Shown: positions 49,001 through 58,527, counted from the first letter of the stretch. The stretch is DNA of 64,000 nucleotides from Liolophura sinensis (GCF_032854445.1 NC_088307.1:7452017-7516016); one strand, 5' to 3'. The notes: a model not told the origin generated them from the letters alone. Numbers and translations: made by a program.

Positions 49001-52000
49001 TCTGTCAGTGGTCGGCAATGACGCCATCGATGAATTTACTGGGATCGTGGGACAAACGTTAACACCCCGTACGACCTAACCAAGCTCTTCCCCACAAAGA
49101 GATGCCTTTGACAGCTATCACCACTGACATGACTGCAAGCTACTTAATTTGCGGACTGGTTACTGGGGTCTTAGGGAACAGTTGTTTAAGGCCATTTTCG
49201 GGGCCTCCGTGACAGAGGGGCGTAGGACACAGAAGTGTTAGGACACATCTGCTTATTAGTAAAATCAATCGTGTTATGTCTGCATTACGTATGTTAGAGT
49301 TCAAGATTACAAGTCCGGATACTATTGTTCACAGATCACCGTGGAACTGGGTGTCCACGACCTTTTTGATGAAAATGTCGCTAGTAGGCTGCACCCGATC
49401 AAAGTCCACCGATTCGACAATGACCTGGGATATGACCTTGCACTATTGGAGTTCGACCACAGGGCGACGCAGGACATGTTGGGACCACGGATCAATCCAA
49501 TCTGCTTGACAGCGAATCCAGGTACAGACAAATAATCTTTTGTTTTGTGATTTGTCACGTGACACATACACGCATGAAAAAGCGATTAAATTTATATCAC
49601 AGTCTTGGCCTGACAGAGGCGTACAAGTAAAAGTAGGCTATTCAAATAAGATTTATTTACTATGGGTGGTATTAACCCTCGTGCCTACAAACCTGCTAAC
49701 TTGAAAGCTGAACCAGGGAGAGTACCCTGGGATCATTCGGTCACACTACCAGCTTGGCTTCCACATTAACCCCTCTGAAACGTTGCATTCATTAATCTGG
49801 AACTCGGTTCTTCACAAGTCGACATTTTCATATCACGTGATACATATATGTTTCATATTTCATATTGTAATGCATTTATCATTCAAGTTTCCAGTTGAAA
49901 TTCCTTATGGACCCTACTTACCCTGATGATATAACCCACATATAGCGGCCTCTCCGTGAAGCTACCGGCAGATTTTGAGCAATCGATGGGTATTATCATC
50001 CCACTGGAATTACATTCCCCTGTCAAGATCATAAGAGGATGCAAAGATTCATTTCATTATCTCTGATACTTGGTTTCTGGTAATTTGCCCTTCTACAGGG
50101 ACCCTTGAGAATTTCTCTTGATATGGCTGCTACATATGCGTAGAGCTACATTTGATTACTCCTAGTTTCCCACATGGACGAATAATAAGAAAATCCGCTA
50201 CATTAGGATGAGAATAAATAAACAGACCTCAGATGTAGATTTCGGGGCCTACGTGGCCGAGGTGGCAAGCGTGCCAGTGCGGCGCAATGACCCGGGCGCC
50301 CTCTCACCAATGCGCTAGCTGTGAGTTCAAGTCCTGTTCATGGTGGCTTCCACTCCGACCTTACGGAACCTGCGGATGGTCATGGGTTTCCCTCGGGCAC
50401 TACCCGATTTCTTCCCACCATAATGCTGGCCGCCGTCTTATAAGTGAAGTATTCTGGAGTACGATGTAAAACAACAATCAAAAGATAAACAAACAAATGT
50501 AGATTTCATCTTGCCATGGGCCGATCTACCTGGGCGAATGAGAGAGCGATGTTCCCAATGAAATAAGATGTCTTTTCATCTTTTTATACATATATGACCT
50601 TGCTCTTGTATCACATACCTGATACAAGACCTGGATTTGAACTCACATACATGTGTATGTAAGATTCGCTTATCTATGTGTTATTTGCTTCAGGCGGGGG
50701 GTCTGAATGGTTGGGCAAGAAGAATGTTTGGATTGCGGGTCGAGGCGCTCAGCCGCCACGGCTGAACGGGAAGATAAGGATGCCTCTGACGATCCCTGTG
50801 TACACGAAGTTGCCCATCGTGAGCAAAGTGGACTGCACCGAGGCCTTTAAAGGGCGACAACTGAGTGGCACGGACTTCTGCGCAGGGCATAAGTAAGTTC
50901 ATTCTCGCTTCTACCAAAGGTCAATCCTTCAAGATTGAACAATCGCATCTTTGGCCGTATTCGAATGCGCAGTAGAGTGTAACGGGGGTAAAGTGTTCTG
51001 GTGTCAACTGATACAAATCCTTAAGTGCAGAAAGAGCACGGAGAGCTCTTTATTTCTCTGGGGGCCTCCGTGGCTCAGTTGGTCAGCGCGCTAGCGCAGC
51101 GTGATGACCCAGCAGTCTCTCACCAATGCGGTCGCTGTGAGTTCAAGTCCAGCTCATGCTGGCTTCCTCTTCAGTCGTACGTGGGAAGGTCTACCAGCAA
51201 CCTGCGGATGGTCGTGGGTTCCCCCCGGGCTCTGCCCGGTTTCCACCCACCATAATGCTGGCCTTGACCGTATAAGTGAAATATTCTTGAGTATGGCGTA
51301 AAACACCAATTAATTAAATAAATAAATGTTTATATCTCAATATTTCTAAACTGCTTTGTTTGGCCGTCATCTTCGTTCTTGTCCCACCTCGTTCCAACCC
51401 CTGAAAAATGGGGAGTGCAAATCTCGTTTGGAAAGAGAGATTTTGTGTGAAATTTTGACATTCGAAACAGCGATTCGAACGTATACGCTCTTCTTAAATT
51501 TGAGCTCAGCTCAGTAACATGTAACACGTTTCTACCAGTGAAGTGCCAGAGCGAAGGACATCTTGTGACCAATCGGAGCGTCTTAAATGTGCACCCCAGG
51601 CCCGATGACACATAATCATGTAGCAGCAATTTAAAAATAGCATATGAATATTATGGTATGTGCTGAGAGATATTAATTGGATGACCCACTTAATACCAAC
51701 CTTTAACTTGATCGATCAGCAAGGGTCATCAGAAGGACCATTTTAAGGCTGTTTTGCAATCAGTAAAAGTGCAGTTAAATATTCAAATTGGAAGGGCCAT
51801 AATTTTGAATAATGATGTAGTAAAGGCAACTCTTAAGACTCTTAAATTTTCCTAAACCTCCTGACTGAAAGCCATAGTTGACCTAGCGAGAGCTGGACTT
51901 GAACCTGCGTCCTCATTGATCATGAAACCTGTAGGGTGTGACGTTAGTAACGCTTTGAAGGTCTGTCAGCGAATGGTTCCCGTGATTTATTTATTTTATT

Positions 52001-52448
52001 GCATTTCATTGATGTTTTGCGCTTAAACGACGGCGATGAGTATTAAGGTGGGAGGAAACCGGCCTGGGGAGGTCCATGGCCATCCGTAGGTTGCTGCCAT
52101 ACATTTTCACGTGCGACCGGAAGCCAGCATGTGTTGCACTTGAAGTCACGGAGGCCGCATTGGCGAGAAAATTTAGACTCTAAGAATTCATGGTTGTTCG
52201 TAATGGATTTGTTGTTATTACCAGATATATTCAGGAATACGCCTGCAGAGGGGGACATAGGCGGACCCCTCATGTACAAAGATGGCGACCGATACAGACT
52301 ATTGGGAGTTGCCAAGGAGACTGAGCATTGCGTCGAAGAAAAAATGTACGGTCTTTTCACAGAGGTGTTGTCTTTGGAGGTGAATACTTGGATAAATACT
52401 ATCACCGATAACTGTAATCTATCCCTGCAGGATAATATTTTGAAGTAA
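32776..52448 (+). CDS. CFB: complement factor B-like protein with inactive protease domain, complete
   Basis: Sixteen exons join in phase to 805 aa: 32776-32881, 34564-34734, 35538-35708, 36945-37073, 38034-38204, 39233-39412, 40853-40927, 41876-42025, 42842-42960, 45440-45617, 46715-46865, 47338-47428, 48768-48893, 49335-49521, 50694-50892, 52235-52448. Order: signal peptide (MRELLLFVGISILRPSLG), CCP 36-92, CCP 93-149, EGF 150-192 (DIDEC start), CCP 193-249, CCP 250-309, helical linker, vWA 335-534 with MIDAS residues D352, S354, S356, T430 and D460, then a trypsin-like domain 565-805. This is the layout of factor B/C2, secreted proenzymes that bind C3b through the vWA metal site and form the C3 convertase. 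The catalytic positions read Arg600 (for His57), Asp640 and Ile743 (for Ser195), so it should not be proteolytic. All exons are open, against a pseudogene. The exon 11/12 join and the GC donor after exon 10 are the least certain. Confidence 0.93.
33640..33790 (-). mobile_element. diverged SINE family A copy
   Basis: Minus-strand remnant in factor B-like intron 1: TTTATTTATAAATTTGATTG tail, a worn CTTATTCGATGG block and GGCCAGTTGCTGACA centre. Confidence 0.5.
33934..34195 (+). mobile_element. SINE family A, full length
   Basis: Plus strand, intron 1. GGGGGCCTTCGTGGCCGAGG head to CAATCAAACAAAATAAATAAA tail; the B-box region is slightly shortened. Confidence 0.88.
34175..34245 (-). mobile_element. 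SINE family A tail fragment
   Basis: AATTCATTGGTGCTTCACGC and GAGCATTTCATTCGTACGAC are the complement of the family A tail, joined tail to tail with the preceding copy. Confidence 0.6.
34310..34510. mobile_element. MITE family M1, diverged copy
   Basis: GTTGCATGAGTGATGATGGA near the start and TATCGCTCACTTGTAACAGA at the end are the inverted ends. It ends about 50 bp before the first CCP exon. Confidence 0.6.
34564..35708 (+). other. tandemly duplicated CCP exon pair
   Basis: Exons 34564-34734 and 35538-35708 are both 171 bp with phase-1 ends. Each encodes a four-cysteine CCP (sushi) module. Both contain ENGHYLD, QVVC, VTTGNF and NGRSYCQ; by eye 39 of 56 residues are identical, far above normal CCP similarity, so one copy arose from the other by exon duplication. 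Confidence 0.88.
35285..35385 (+). repeat. dispersed repeat (family D), short piece
   Basis: GGCTCAAGGTCCTGCTATAC, ACTAGCGCTACCTG and AAAATATGCTGCCTCC match the end of the 40360-40570 copy. Confidence 0.5.
35735..35870 (-). mobile_element. diverged SINE family A copy
   Basis: ATTTATTTATTTATTTGATT tail, then a worn TCTTATTCGATGGCAGTAGT and AAACCGGGGAAAACC block, in intron 3 of the factor B-like gene. Confidence 0.6.
35871..36944 (+). other. factor B-like intron 3, remainder
   Basis: AT-rich, no exon or known repeat recognised. Confidence 0.5.
37130..37870. repeat. imperfect tandem repeat, unit about 106 bp
   Basis: About seven units of CCAACTGACACCTTATTTCC, GATCCAGTCA.ATTATAGTCC, CCACTTCAGTT and TATATCCTTCTGGACT. 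It fills most of the intron between the EGF exon and the third CCP exon. Units differ by internal gains and losses. Confidence 0.85.
38205..39232 (+). other. factor B-like intron 5, no feature seen
   Basis: No coding sequence, and no repeat family recognised apart from short A and T runs. Confidence 0.5.
39835..39985 (+). mobile_element. SINE family A, 3' part
   Basis: GGGAAAGTCTGTCAGCAACC, GTGAAATATTCTTGAGTATA and AATAAATAAATAAAC tail, in intron 6. Confidence 0.8.
40125..40335 (-). mobile_element. SINE-like family B copy
   Basis: Read on the minus strand it shows CTGTTTCCTTGCTTTAACCT, GAGCTCCAAGCGAGGCAGCA and GATATGACCCGACCC, as in the copies at 9075 and 20150. Confidence 0.6.
40350..40570 (+). 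repeat. dispersed repeat (family D) copy
   Basis: CAGATGTTCCTTTCCCAGCG, AGAAACTGATACATTGTA, CAAGGTCCAGCTTCACATTA and GCGCTACCTC match 10225-10400 and 35285-35385. Confidence 0.6.
41170..41345 (+). mobile_element. SINE family A, 3' two thirds
   Basis: GTGAGTTCAAGTCCGCTCCG to CACCAATCAGATGAATAAAT, in intron 7. Confidence 0.85.
41400..41740. repeat. irregular tandem repeat around CATTCATTCA..AATCCACCAC
   Basis: Several copies of a roughly 45-bp unit including AATCCACCACGCGATCGTTC and GTCTAGCTGTTCATTCA precede the first vWA exon. Confidence 0.65.
42170..42600. repeat. imperfect tandem repeat, unit about 57 bp
   Basis: Roughly seven degenerate units containing TGGTAAATGTCA, GTGCCAGTAATTGTCA and ACTGTAGACAAATGCC, in intron 8. 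Confidence 0.75.
43610..43880 (+). mobile_element. SINE family A, full length
   Basis: GGGCCTCCTTGACCGAGGTT head to AAATAAATAAGTAAATAAAT tail, in intron 9. Confidence 0.9.
43881..44385 (+). other. factor B-like intron 9, middle part
   Basis: A 'TAGTCGCC...CTGTCTGTAAAATCAGTCATACTCGCTA' type segment at about 43945-43995 recurs inverted near 44735-44785. No exon seen. Confidence 0.45.
44390..44525 (+). mobile_element. SINE family A, 3' half
   Basis: CAACCTGCGGATGGTCGTTG to CAATCAAATAAATAAATAAA; a close match to the best copies. Confidence 0.88.
45153..45412 (+). mobile_element. SINE family A, full length
   Basis: GGGCCTCTGTGGCCTTCTTG head, worn B-box, TAATGCTAGCCGCCGTCGTA and A-rich tail. It ends about 28 bp before vWA exon 45440. 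Confidence 0.88.
45712..45945. mobile_element. MITE family M1, best preserved copy
   Basis: Left end ATTTTAACAAAAAGTTGATT, TCAGTGATGCTAAAATGCAT; right end TACATTTTAGCGTCCCTCAG, ACAACAGACTTTGTGTTAAA, which is the reverse complement with some changes. Inverted ends about 45 bp, total about 234 bp, no open frame. It lies in factor B-like intron 10. Confidence 0.85.
45982..46062. repeat. (TA)n microsatellite, about 40 units
   Basis: Uninterrupted TA run in factor B-like intron 10. Confidence 0.97.
46950..47310. repeat. imperfect tandem repeat, unit about 70 bp
   Basis: About five units with ACACCCCACTT, ATATGTTCATATTTATAGTG and CTGCATCACTAAACT fill factor B-like intron 11 up to exon 12. Confidence 0.8.
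47690..47825 (+). mobile_element. diverged SINE-like tail
   Basis: A worn version of the family A second half, ending CCCAATAAATAGATAAATAA, in intron 12. Confidence 0.45.
47850..48765 (+). repeat. 900-bp pyrimidine-rich degenerate tandem repeat
   Basis: Units of the type CTCCTTTAG, TGTTCCTGTCTTCCTCTAA, TTGTTCCCATCTCTTCCCGC repeat with a loose period near 65-70 bp. The plus strand is almost all C and T apart from spaced purines. It leads directly into the acceptor of exon 13. Confidence 0.85.
49196..49230 (+). mobile_element. SINE family A head fragment
   Basis: GGGGCCTCCGTGACAGAGGG only; the rest is missing. Confidence 0.4.
49740..49830 (+). repeat. dispersed repeat (family C), partial
   Basis: AGCTTGGCTTCCACATTAAC and ATCTGGAACTCGGTTC match 10400-10680. 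Confidence 0.5.
50243..50500 (+). mobile_element. SINE family A, full length
   Basis: GGGGCCTACGTGGCCGAGGT head, GTGAGTTCAAGTCCTGTTCA B-box, tail CAATCAAAAGATAAACAAAC. In intron 14. Confidence 0.9.
51060..51330 (+). mobile_element. SINE family A, full length, well preserved
   Basis: GGGGGCCTCCGTGGCTCAGT head, GTGAGTTCAAGTCCAGCTCA B-box, CTTGAGTATGGCGTAAAACA and an AATTAATTAAATAAATAAAT tail. In intron 15. Confidence 0.92.
51975..52165 (-). mobile_element. SINE family A, diverged
   Basis: Minus strand: GATTTATTTATTTTATTGCA tail, ACGACGGCGATGAGTATTAA, GTGGGAGGAAACCGG and GGCCATCCGTAGGTTGCTGC. Ends about 70 bp before the last factor B-like exon. Confidence 0.75.
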
Positions 52449-52745
52449 CACAAATCAGGAATATGTACCGGTATGTATACTACATTGGTACCTAGATCCG
52501 GTCAGAACTACACGTGGACTCATACCTTGTCGACGTACCGTGTAGTGTAATACGACAATGAGAAACCCTACGTCTTTTCCTGTTGCCATGATAATGTACC
52601 TCGTGAGCTTTTTTTTTTGAAATAGTATATCATTTTATGGAGAATGCGCAAACCGCGGTCCTTGTTCACGTGAGGTCTAAATGCCATGTTAAAATGTTGA
52701 AAAAAAAAATGTAAACAAGAGCAGGAAACACATTGCCTTGTAGAA

Positions 52746-52751
52746 AATAAA
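52746..52751 (+). terminator. probable factor B-like poly(A) signal
   Basis: AATAAA about 300 bp after the stop codon (within TAGAAAATAAAGATAT). Confidence 0.55.
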
Positions 52752-52759
52752 GATATACA

Positions 52760-53310
52760 TTTTATTAAGCTCAATGCTGAGTCCAGTTTAATTCTTTGTA
52801 ATTTGACGACATTACTTTGTAGTAACAGCCGATAAAAACATTTCGTCGGCGATATTTTTTAATTGTTCATTTAATTCTTTATTTATTTGATGAGGATTTC
52901 TCACAGCCTAATGGCTACTACGGCGATCTCCTCAAAGCATTAATTAACAACATATCAACATAATATTCACAGAGCTATATTTGTGGTATAAAGTAATAAG
53001 AAAATCTAAGCATTACTAACCCGTGCAGTCTTGCTGTATATATTTTGATTAAAATAGCACTATGTTAGCTTCATCACCAGCGGACGTTTTCATGGACAAG
53101 TTGCTTGTGGCGGATAAAATCCTGGTCCTTGGGTCTAAAATAGCGCAATCCTCCTGTAAATAAAGGAAGTGCTGAATGGGAAGGCATTGGCCTTTATATC
53201 ACTATAATATATAATGACATCGAAGCTGTAGTGTATTAATAACAGCTGCAGGCCTACAGTGTTAATAATGTTAATTGTATCAAGTGCACAACTTATATAT
53301 CCCCGAATGA
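52760..53310. other. intergenic, no gene seen
   Basis: AT-rich sequence without recognised coding or repeat content, apart from a short TTTATTTGATGAGG piece that may be a SINE tail. Confidence 0.5.
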
Positions 53311-53317
53311 CATTTAC

Positions 53318-54990
53318 TCACTGCCGGATCCCTCGATGCTGACAGTTACTCACTGCCGGATCCCTCCATGCTTAGAGTTACTCACTGTCGAATGTATCCA
53401 TGATATCAATAACTCACTGTCGGATGTCTCCATGTTGATAGTAACTCACTGTCAGATGTCTCCATGATGACAGTTACTCACTGTCGAATGTATCCATGTT
53501 GAGAGGTACTCACTGTCGGATGTCTCCATGTTGATAGTTACTCACTGTCGGGTGTCTCCATGTTGATAGTTACTCACTGTCGGATGTCTCCATGATGACA
53601 GTTACTCACTGTCGAATGTATCCATGTTGAGAGCTACTCACTGTCGGATGTCTCCATGTTGATAGTTACTCGCTGTCAGATGTCTCCATGATGACAGTTA
53701 CTCACTCTCGGATGTCTCCGTGTTGATAGTTACTCACTGACGGATATCTCCATATTGATATTTACTCACTGTCGGGTGTATCCATGTTGATAGGTACTCA
53801 CTGTCGAATGTATCCATGATGACAGTTACTCTCCGTCGGTTGTCTCCATGTTGAGAGTTACTCACTGTGGGATGTATCCATATTGAGAGTTACTCACCGT
53901 CGAATGTATCCATAATATCAATTACTCATTGTCGGATGTCTCCATGTTGATAGTTACTCACTGTCAGATGTCTCCATGATGACAGTTACTCACTGTCGAA
54001 TGTATCCATGTTGAGAGCTACTCTCTGTCGGATGTCTCTCTGTGAGAGAGTTACTCACTGTCGCATATCTCCATGTTGAGAGTTACTTACTGTCGAATGT
54101 ATCCATGATATCAATTACTCACTGTAGGATATCTCCATGTTGATAGTTACGCATTGTCGAATGTATCCATGTTGAGAGTTACTCACTGTTGGATGTCTCA
54201 ATGTTGATAGTTACTCACTCTCGGATGTCTCCATGTTGATAGTTACTCTCTGTCGGATGTCTCCACGATCACAGTTACTCACTGTCGGATGTATCCATGT
54301 TGAGAGTTACTCACTGTCGAATGTGTCCATGTTGAGAGTTACTCACTGTCGAATGTGTCTATGTTGATAGTTACTCACGGTCGGATGTCTCAATGTTGTT
54401 AGTTACTCACTGTCGGGTGTCTCCATGTTGATAGTTACTCACCGTCGGATGTATCCATGTTGAGAGTTGCTCACTGTGGGATGTATCCATGTTGATAGTT
54501 ACTCACTGTCGGATGTCTCAATGTTGATAGTTACTCACTGTCGGGTGTCTCCATGTTTAGAGTTACTCACCGTCGGATGTCTCCATGTTGATAGTTACTC
54601 ACTGTCGAATGTATCCATGTTGATAGTTACTCACTGTCGGATGTCTCCATGTTGATAGTTACTCACTGTCGGGTGTCTCCATGTTGATAGTTACTCACCG
54701 TCGGATGTATCCATGTTAAGAATTACTCACTGTCGGATGTATCCATGTTGAGAGTTACTCACTGTCAAATGTATCCATGATATCCATTACTCACTGTCGG
54801 ATGCCTCAATGTTGTTAGTTACTCACTGTGGGATGTATCCATGTTGAGAGTTACTCACTATTGAATGTATCCATGATGACAGTTACTCACTGTCGGATAT
54901 CTCCATGTTGAGGGTCACTCACTGTCAGATGTCTCCATGCTGGGAGTTACTCATTTTCGGATGTCTCCATGCAGGCAGTTACTCACTCGC
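53318..54990. repeat. 32-bp satellite array, about 52 units, higher-order pattern
   Basis: Unit GTTGATAGTTACTCACTGTC plus GGATGTCTCCAT. Variants alternate (GATGACAG with GAATGTATCC; GTTGAGAG with GGATGTATCC), and blocks of three or more units in the same variant order recur near 53430, 53560 and 53940. It lies between the convergent 3' ends of the factor B-like and SRCR-ZP genes. Confidence 0.95.
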
Positions 54991-55016
54991 GACTGTATCC
55001 CTTGAAATGGTATCAT

Positions 55017-55637
55017 TATATCGGATGGACATAAAAGAATGGGCCGTACTTTGACACTCAATATCTCCGAAACCCTCTTACGTCAGCTTTTAAAAATTTA
55101 CACACTCAAAATCCATTATGTAAATATACAAACGAAATTTCAATTTCATCCTTTAAGATTTCTGTTCATGGGACCAAAATCAAAATAAAGTCAAAAACGC
55201 ATGTTCCGGGCATTTCAAAATGATGTTCTACCTTGTTTTACTTGAAAAGGTGATCAATTCGTTGTCGGCCGCAGAGAAAACCATCTTGATTCTGCAAAAC
55301 TTGTGCTGATCTGGCAGAAAGGTTTCTCTAACACCAGAGCCAGACAATTTTTCCAGACGGCACTTGATTGACGCGTGTCACACAGGTGAAGCGCGCACTC
55401 TACTTATGACACCTGACAGGTGATGCAATGTGGGACACCGGAACGTGCGTTTCTGAGACTATGTTTTCATTATACCCCTGTGTACAGACTGCTCAAGCTA
55501 TGACCTTGAAAATTGGTCAGTATATTAACAAAATCATGCCATTTGAATATGTAAAGTTTGAAAGAGTTTGAACAAAGGACAATGGAGCAATGCAGCATCA
55601 AAGTACGGCCCATTTTTTTATGCCCACCCGATATATA
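55017..55637. mobile_element. non-autonomous DNA element with about 40-bp inverted ends
   Basis: Left TATATCGGATGGACATAAAA, GAATGGGCCGTACTTTGA; right TCAAAGTACGGCCCATTTTT, TTATGCCCACCCGATATA. These are reverse complements with few changes. The 620-bp element has no transposase. It starts directly after the satellite array. Confidence 0.85.
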
Positions 55638-55639
55638 TG

Positions 55640-57420
55640 CTACTATCAGCAGGGGCATGACCTGTGGCATATGTAAGTGGTACAGTTTCTATAGGTCACC
55701 GTATGCCAGTTTAACGTAAATATATAATACATCATTGGTAAATTCTGCGCTACATTTCTCTACATTTTAGGGCGGATATGCCAAAGCTGATCAGATGTAC
55801 AGATGTTGCTATACGTTGCAACTCTTTTGTGAGTGCAATTAATACATAATATCATTAACTAGGAATTACATCAGAACTCAACAAGCACGATTATACAAGA
55901 ACCTCACAGCTTTATTCATGAATTCATTTAAATTCATTTTAAAAAAAAAATCATTTCTCTCCATTTAACATTCAACGATTCGCTCATTATATACAAAGAT
56001 ATATTATTGAGCCTAAATACAATACTTTAGGATCACAGACATGCTTTCCAAACAGGCAGAATAAATAACAAATGTTGCAATGAATCTTCCGAAAAGACAT
56101 TTTGAATTTACTATAAATTTATATCAAAGTCAGATTCATTCTTTGTTGTAAGCTTGGGCGGACTACCTTTCGTAAGTATACGGGAATTCTTCCGTTCCAT
56201 TTGCCGGCTTATTCCGTTATTTAATACACGACATAATTATTCCGTTCTAAAATACACAACAGACTTATTACGTTATAAAATACTCAACGTAATTATTCCG
56301 TTCTAAAATACACAATAGAGTTATTACGTTATAAAATACACAACGTAATTATTCCGTTCTAAAATACACAACAGACTTATTACGTTATAAAATACACAAC
56401 GTAATTATTCCGCTCTACAAGGCATCGACAATAATAAATTTATATGATTTAAAAGAAGCCATATTTTGGCTCGTAAAATTCTTAATTTCCAGGTATTTGT
56501 CTCAAATGTGAATCAACCCGATTCAATAAACCATCTTTATCGTCAATCTTTCACCAGACATATATTAACACTATTCAATACTTAGAAAATCAATAAAATA
56601 CCAAACAGACGTCATTCACCACTAACATCGGTACAAACATTTTTCTTGGACTTGTAACCACATATTTCTTACAGCAAAGCAGGGTTTTATACCACAAATT
56701 CACAAAGCTTCATAGGTCGATTTTCCGTAGCTGACCGCGAAATCACGTTTCCCAACAAGTTGCTAACCCAGACATAATCATTTACAAAAAATAGAAGATT
56801 TACGAAGTCATTTTTCTTAAATGGGCCTAGTACAAAACTGAACTGTCTTTCGAACAGGTTTCGTACCTTTCGGAAGGTAACCCGGGGAGCTCGCATCCTT
56901 AAAGCAAAATGCAACATTAATTACAACAATAAGTATATAATAACGATAATTTTCACAATCTCAAATAAAGGCATATATCAAGCAATATGAATCCGTCTGC
57001 CATAAAATTTAAAGTCTTGTTACATTATGGCAGCAGCCATTGTGTTAGTGAGTTATCGCCTACGGGGCGGAGCTCTCCAATTTTTTCGGGGAAAAAAATC
57101 AATTAGAGTCGGCCATCATACTCATATCAGGAAGCAGCCGCCTTTTAAACCCACTCATGGGGCAACGTGATTGTTCTAATGGTCAACATACAAAAACGGT
57201 CAGGAATACAGGCAAAATGGTATAGCTATTATTTAATTAATGGCGTTATTTTATTGGTAATCACGGTGTTATGTTTTGTTAATGGTGTTACGATCGAGGG
57301 CCCTTATTTTCGATGATATACAAAAAAAATACTGTATATACTGATTTTGAATTATAGTCGTAGGATATTTGATCGTCTTGTCAGAGCTCTTGCCAAAGAT
57401 CGCGGATATTTTTGTGGTGA
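55640..57420. other. intergenic, no gene seen
   Basis: AT-rich. It contains one small tandem repeat (56215-56415) and otherwise nothing I recognise. Confidence 0.5.
56215..56415. repeat. 62-bp tandem repeat, just over three units
   Basis: Unit AATTATTCCGTTCTAAAATA, CACAACAGACTTATTACGTT, ATAAAATACACAACGT. Confidence 0.9.
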
Positions 57421-57423
57421 TAC

Positions 57424-57554
57424 CTGGGGCCTCCTGCACAAAGAGATCGTAGGCTAGGTTGATTGTAACTGTCATGGCAACATGTTTTTAACATGCGTCA
57501 CCATGGTATTTACAATCAAATTAGCTTACGATCACTTTGTGCAAGCCGCCCCTG
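57424..57554. mobile_element. short hairpin MITE, inverted ends about 55 bp
   Basis: Left GGGGCCTCCTGCACAAAGAG, ATCGTAGGCTAGGTTGATTG; right CAATCAAATTAGCTTACGAT, CACTTTGTGCAAGCCGCCCC. The two halves fold onto each other around a short loop. Confidence 0.8.
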
Positions 57555-57866
57555 GACTTCCTCATTATTAAACAATGCTGCTTTTAAATAGTATAGGCGT
57601 ATATAAGGGCCAACGCAAAATACATTCATCACCTTGAAAATGAAGCACCGATTAGTAGATGCATTGGCTGATATCACATTCTCATAAAAATTTCTAAGTA
57701 CAGAGGCACAAATCTCTTCAAATAATTAAACCTCATTCAAAACAACCCGAATAAATTTAGCACTAAAGGAATACACCGAATATTCTGTGTTGAAGTTCAG
57801 TCTCAATCTCAAATACGAAACTTCTGTCGAGTGACAGGCTCTTCTTTTTTTATCCCGTGTTAGCCG

Positions 57867-58121
57867 AGTCGGCATTTCAAGAATCTCGTGAGTTCACGCC
57901 GGTCGAGATGAGACAGGGTGGGGGTTTGTGAACTAAGGCGTCTCAAAGGCGTGATTTTACGGCAGCTGCTATCGGCGACGTTGGGCCGACAGACTCGTCT
58001 ATACGAGATGTGTACGCAAGTATCGTAAAATCTCGCCTTTTAGCTGCGTTAGTTTGCAAGAGCCCAACCCTGTCTCGTCCAAATCCGCATGAACTCGCGG
58101 GACTCCTGAAATGCCGACTCT
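57867..58121. mobile_element. inverted-repeat DNA element (family P), about 100-bp ends
   Basis: Left AGTCGGCATTTCAAGAATCT, GTGATTTTACG; right CGTAAAATCTCGCCTTTTAG, GGACTCCTGAAATGCCGACT. The halves are reverse complements over about 100 bp with scattered changes, around a 60-bp centre. A decayed relative is at 29893-30115. Confidence 0.85.
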
Positions 58122-58382
58122 GCTGATTGGCTGGACACAGCAATCTGCTGCCAAGTGAAGAAACAGAACAGGGTATTTGTAACATACCCCTTTTGAGGCA
58201 GTAACGTCTCCATCGTTCATTTTCATACCTCTCTTCAGAAAACAAAGGCATGCATACATCACGAAGTCATCGCCAGAAAGAGACATGCACCGCGTGTCCA
58301 CGAAAGTCAACCTCCTGGTGTGTACCAAAGTCTTGCACCCAATGATGATCTATGCAGCCGCTTTTTGTCTTCCTTGCACAGA

Positions 58383-58388
58383 TTTATT
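58383..58388 (-). terminator. possible SRCR-ZP poly(A) signal
   Basis: TTTATT on plus, AATAAA on minus, about 140 bp after the stop codon. Confidence 0.45.
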
Positions 58389-58527
58389 TCATACCTATCG
58401 ATATTTACGGTACCGAAGGACAGCTGTTCTCTGCTTGTTAAGAGAGTCATTAAAAGGTATCGCACATTCTTCTTATCCATCCAACTGCCTAAACCTGTTT
58501 CCTCCAACACATCCCCGCGTGCGTGCA

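Larger units (their letters stand above)
48768..52448 (+). other. protease-like domain lacking catalytic His and Ser
   Basis: Exons 48768-48893, 49335-49521, 50694-50892 and 52235-52448. GSWPWMALVY starts the fold; CGGTLI and WVLTLARC show Arg at the His57 position (codon 48873-48875). YDLALLEF keeps Asp102. VDC and DFCAG keep the C168-C182 pair. EGDIGGPL shows Ile at Ser195 (codon 52257-52259), with Asp194 and Gly193 kept. Cys191 is Ala, so its usual partner Cys220 is probably unpaired. Confidence 0.9.

Noticed and set aside
48768-52448. Active trypsin-like protease
   Set aside because: The catalytic His and Ser positions are Arg and Ile; only Asp remains.
32776-52448. Factor B-like locus as a pseudogene
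   Set aside because: All 16 exons are open and phase-compatible, cysteines of the CCP and EGF modules are kept, and the vWA metal site is intact.
53318-54990. CRISPR-like look of regularly spaced repeats
   Set aside because: There are no unique spacers; the units are head to tail, and the sequence is animal DNA.
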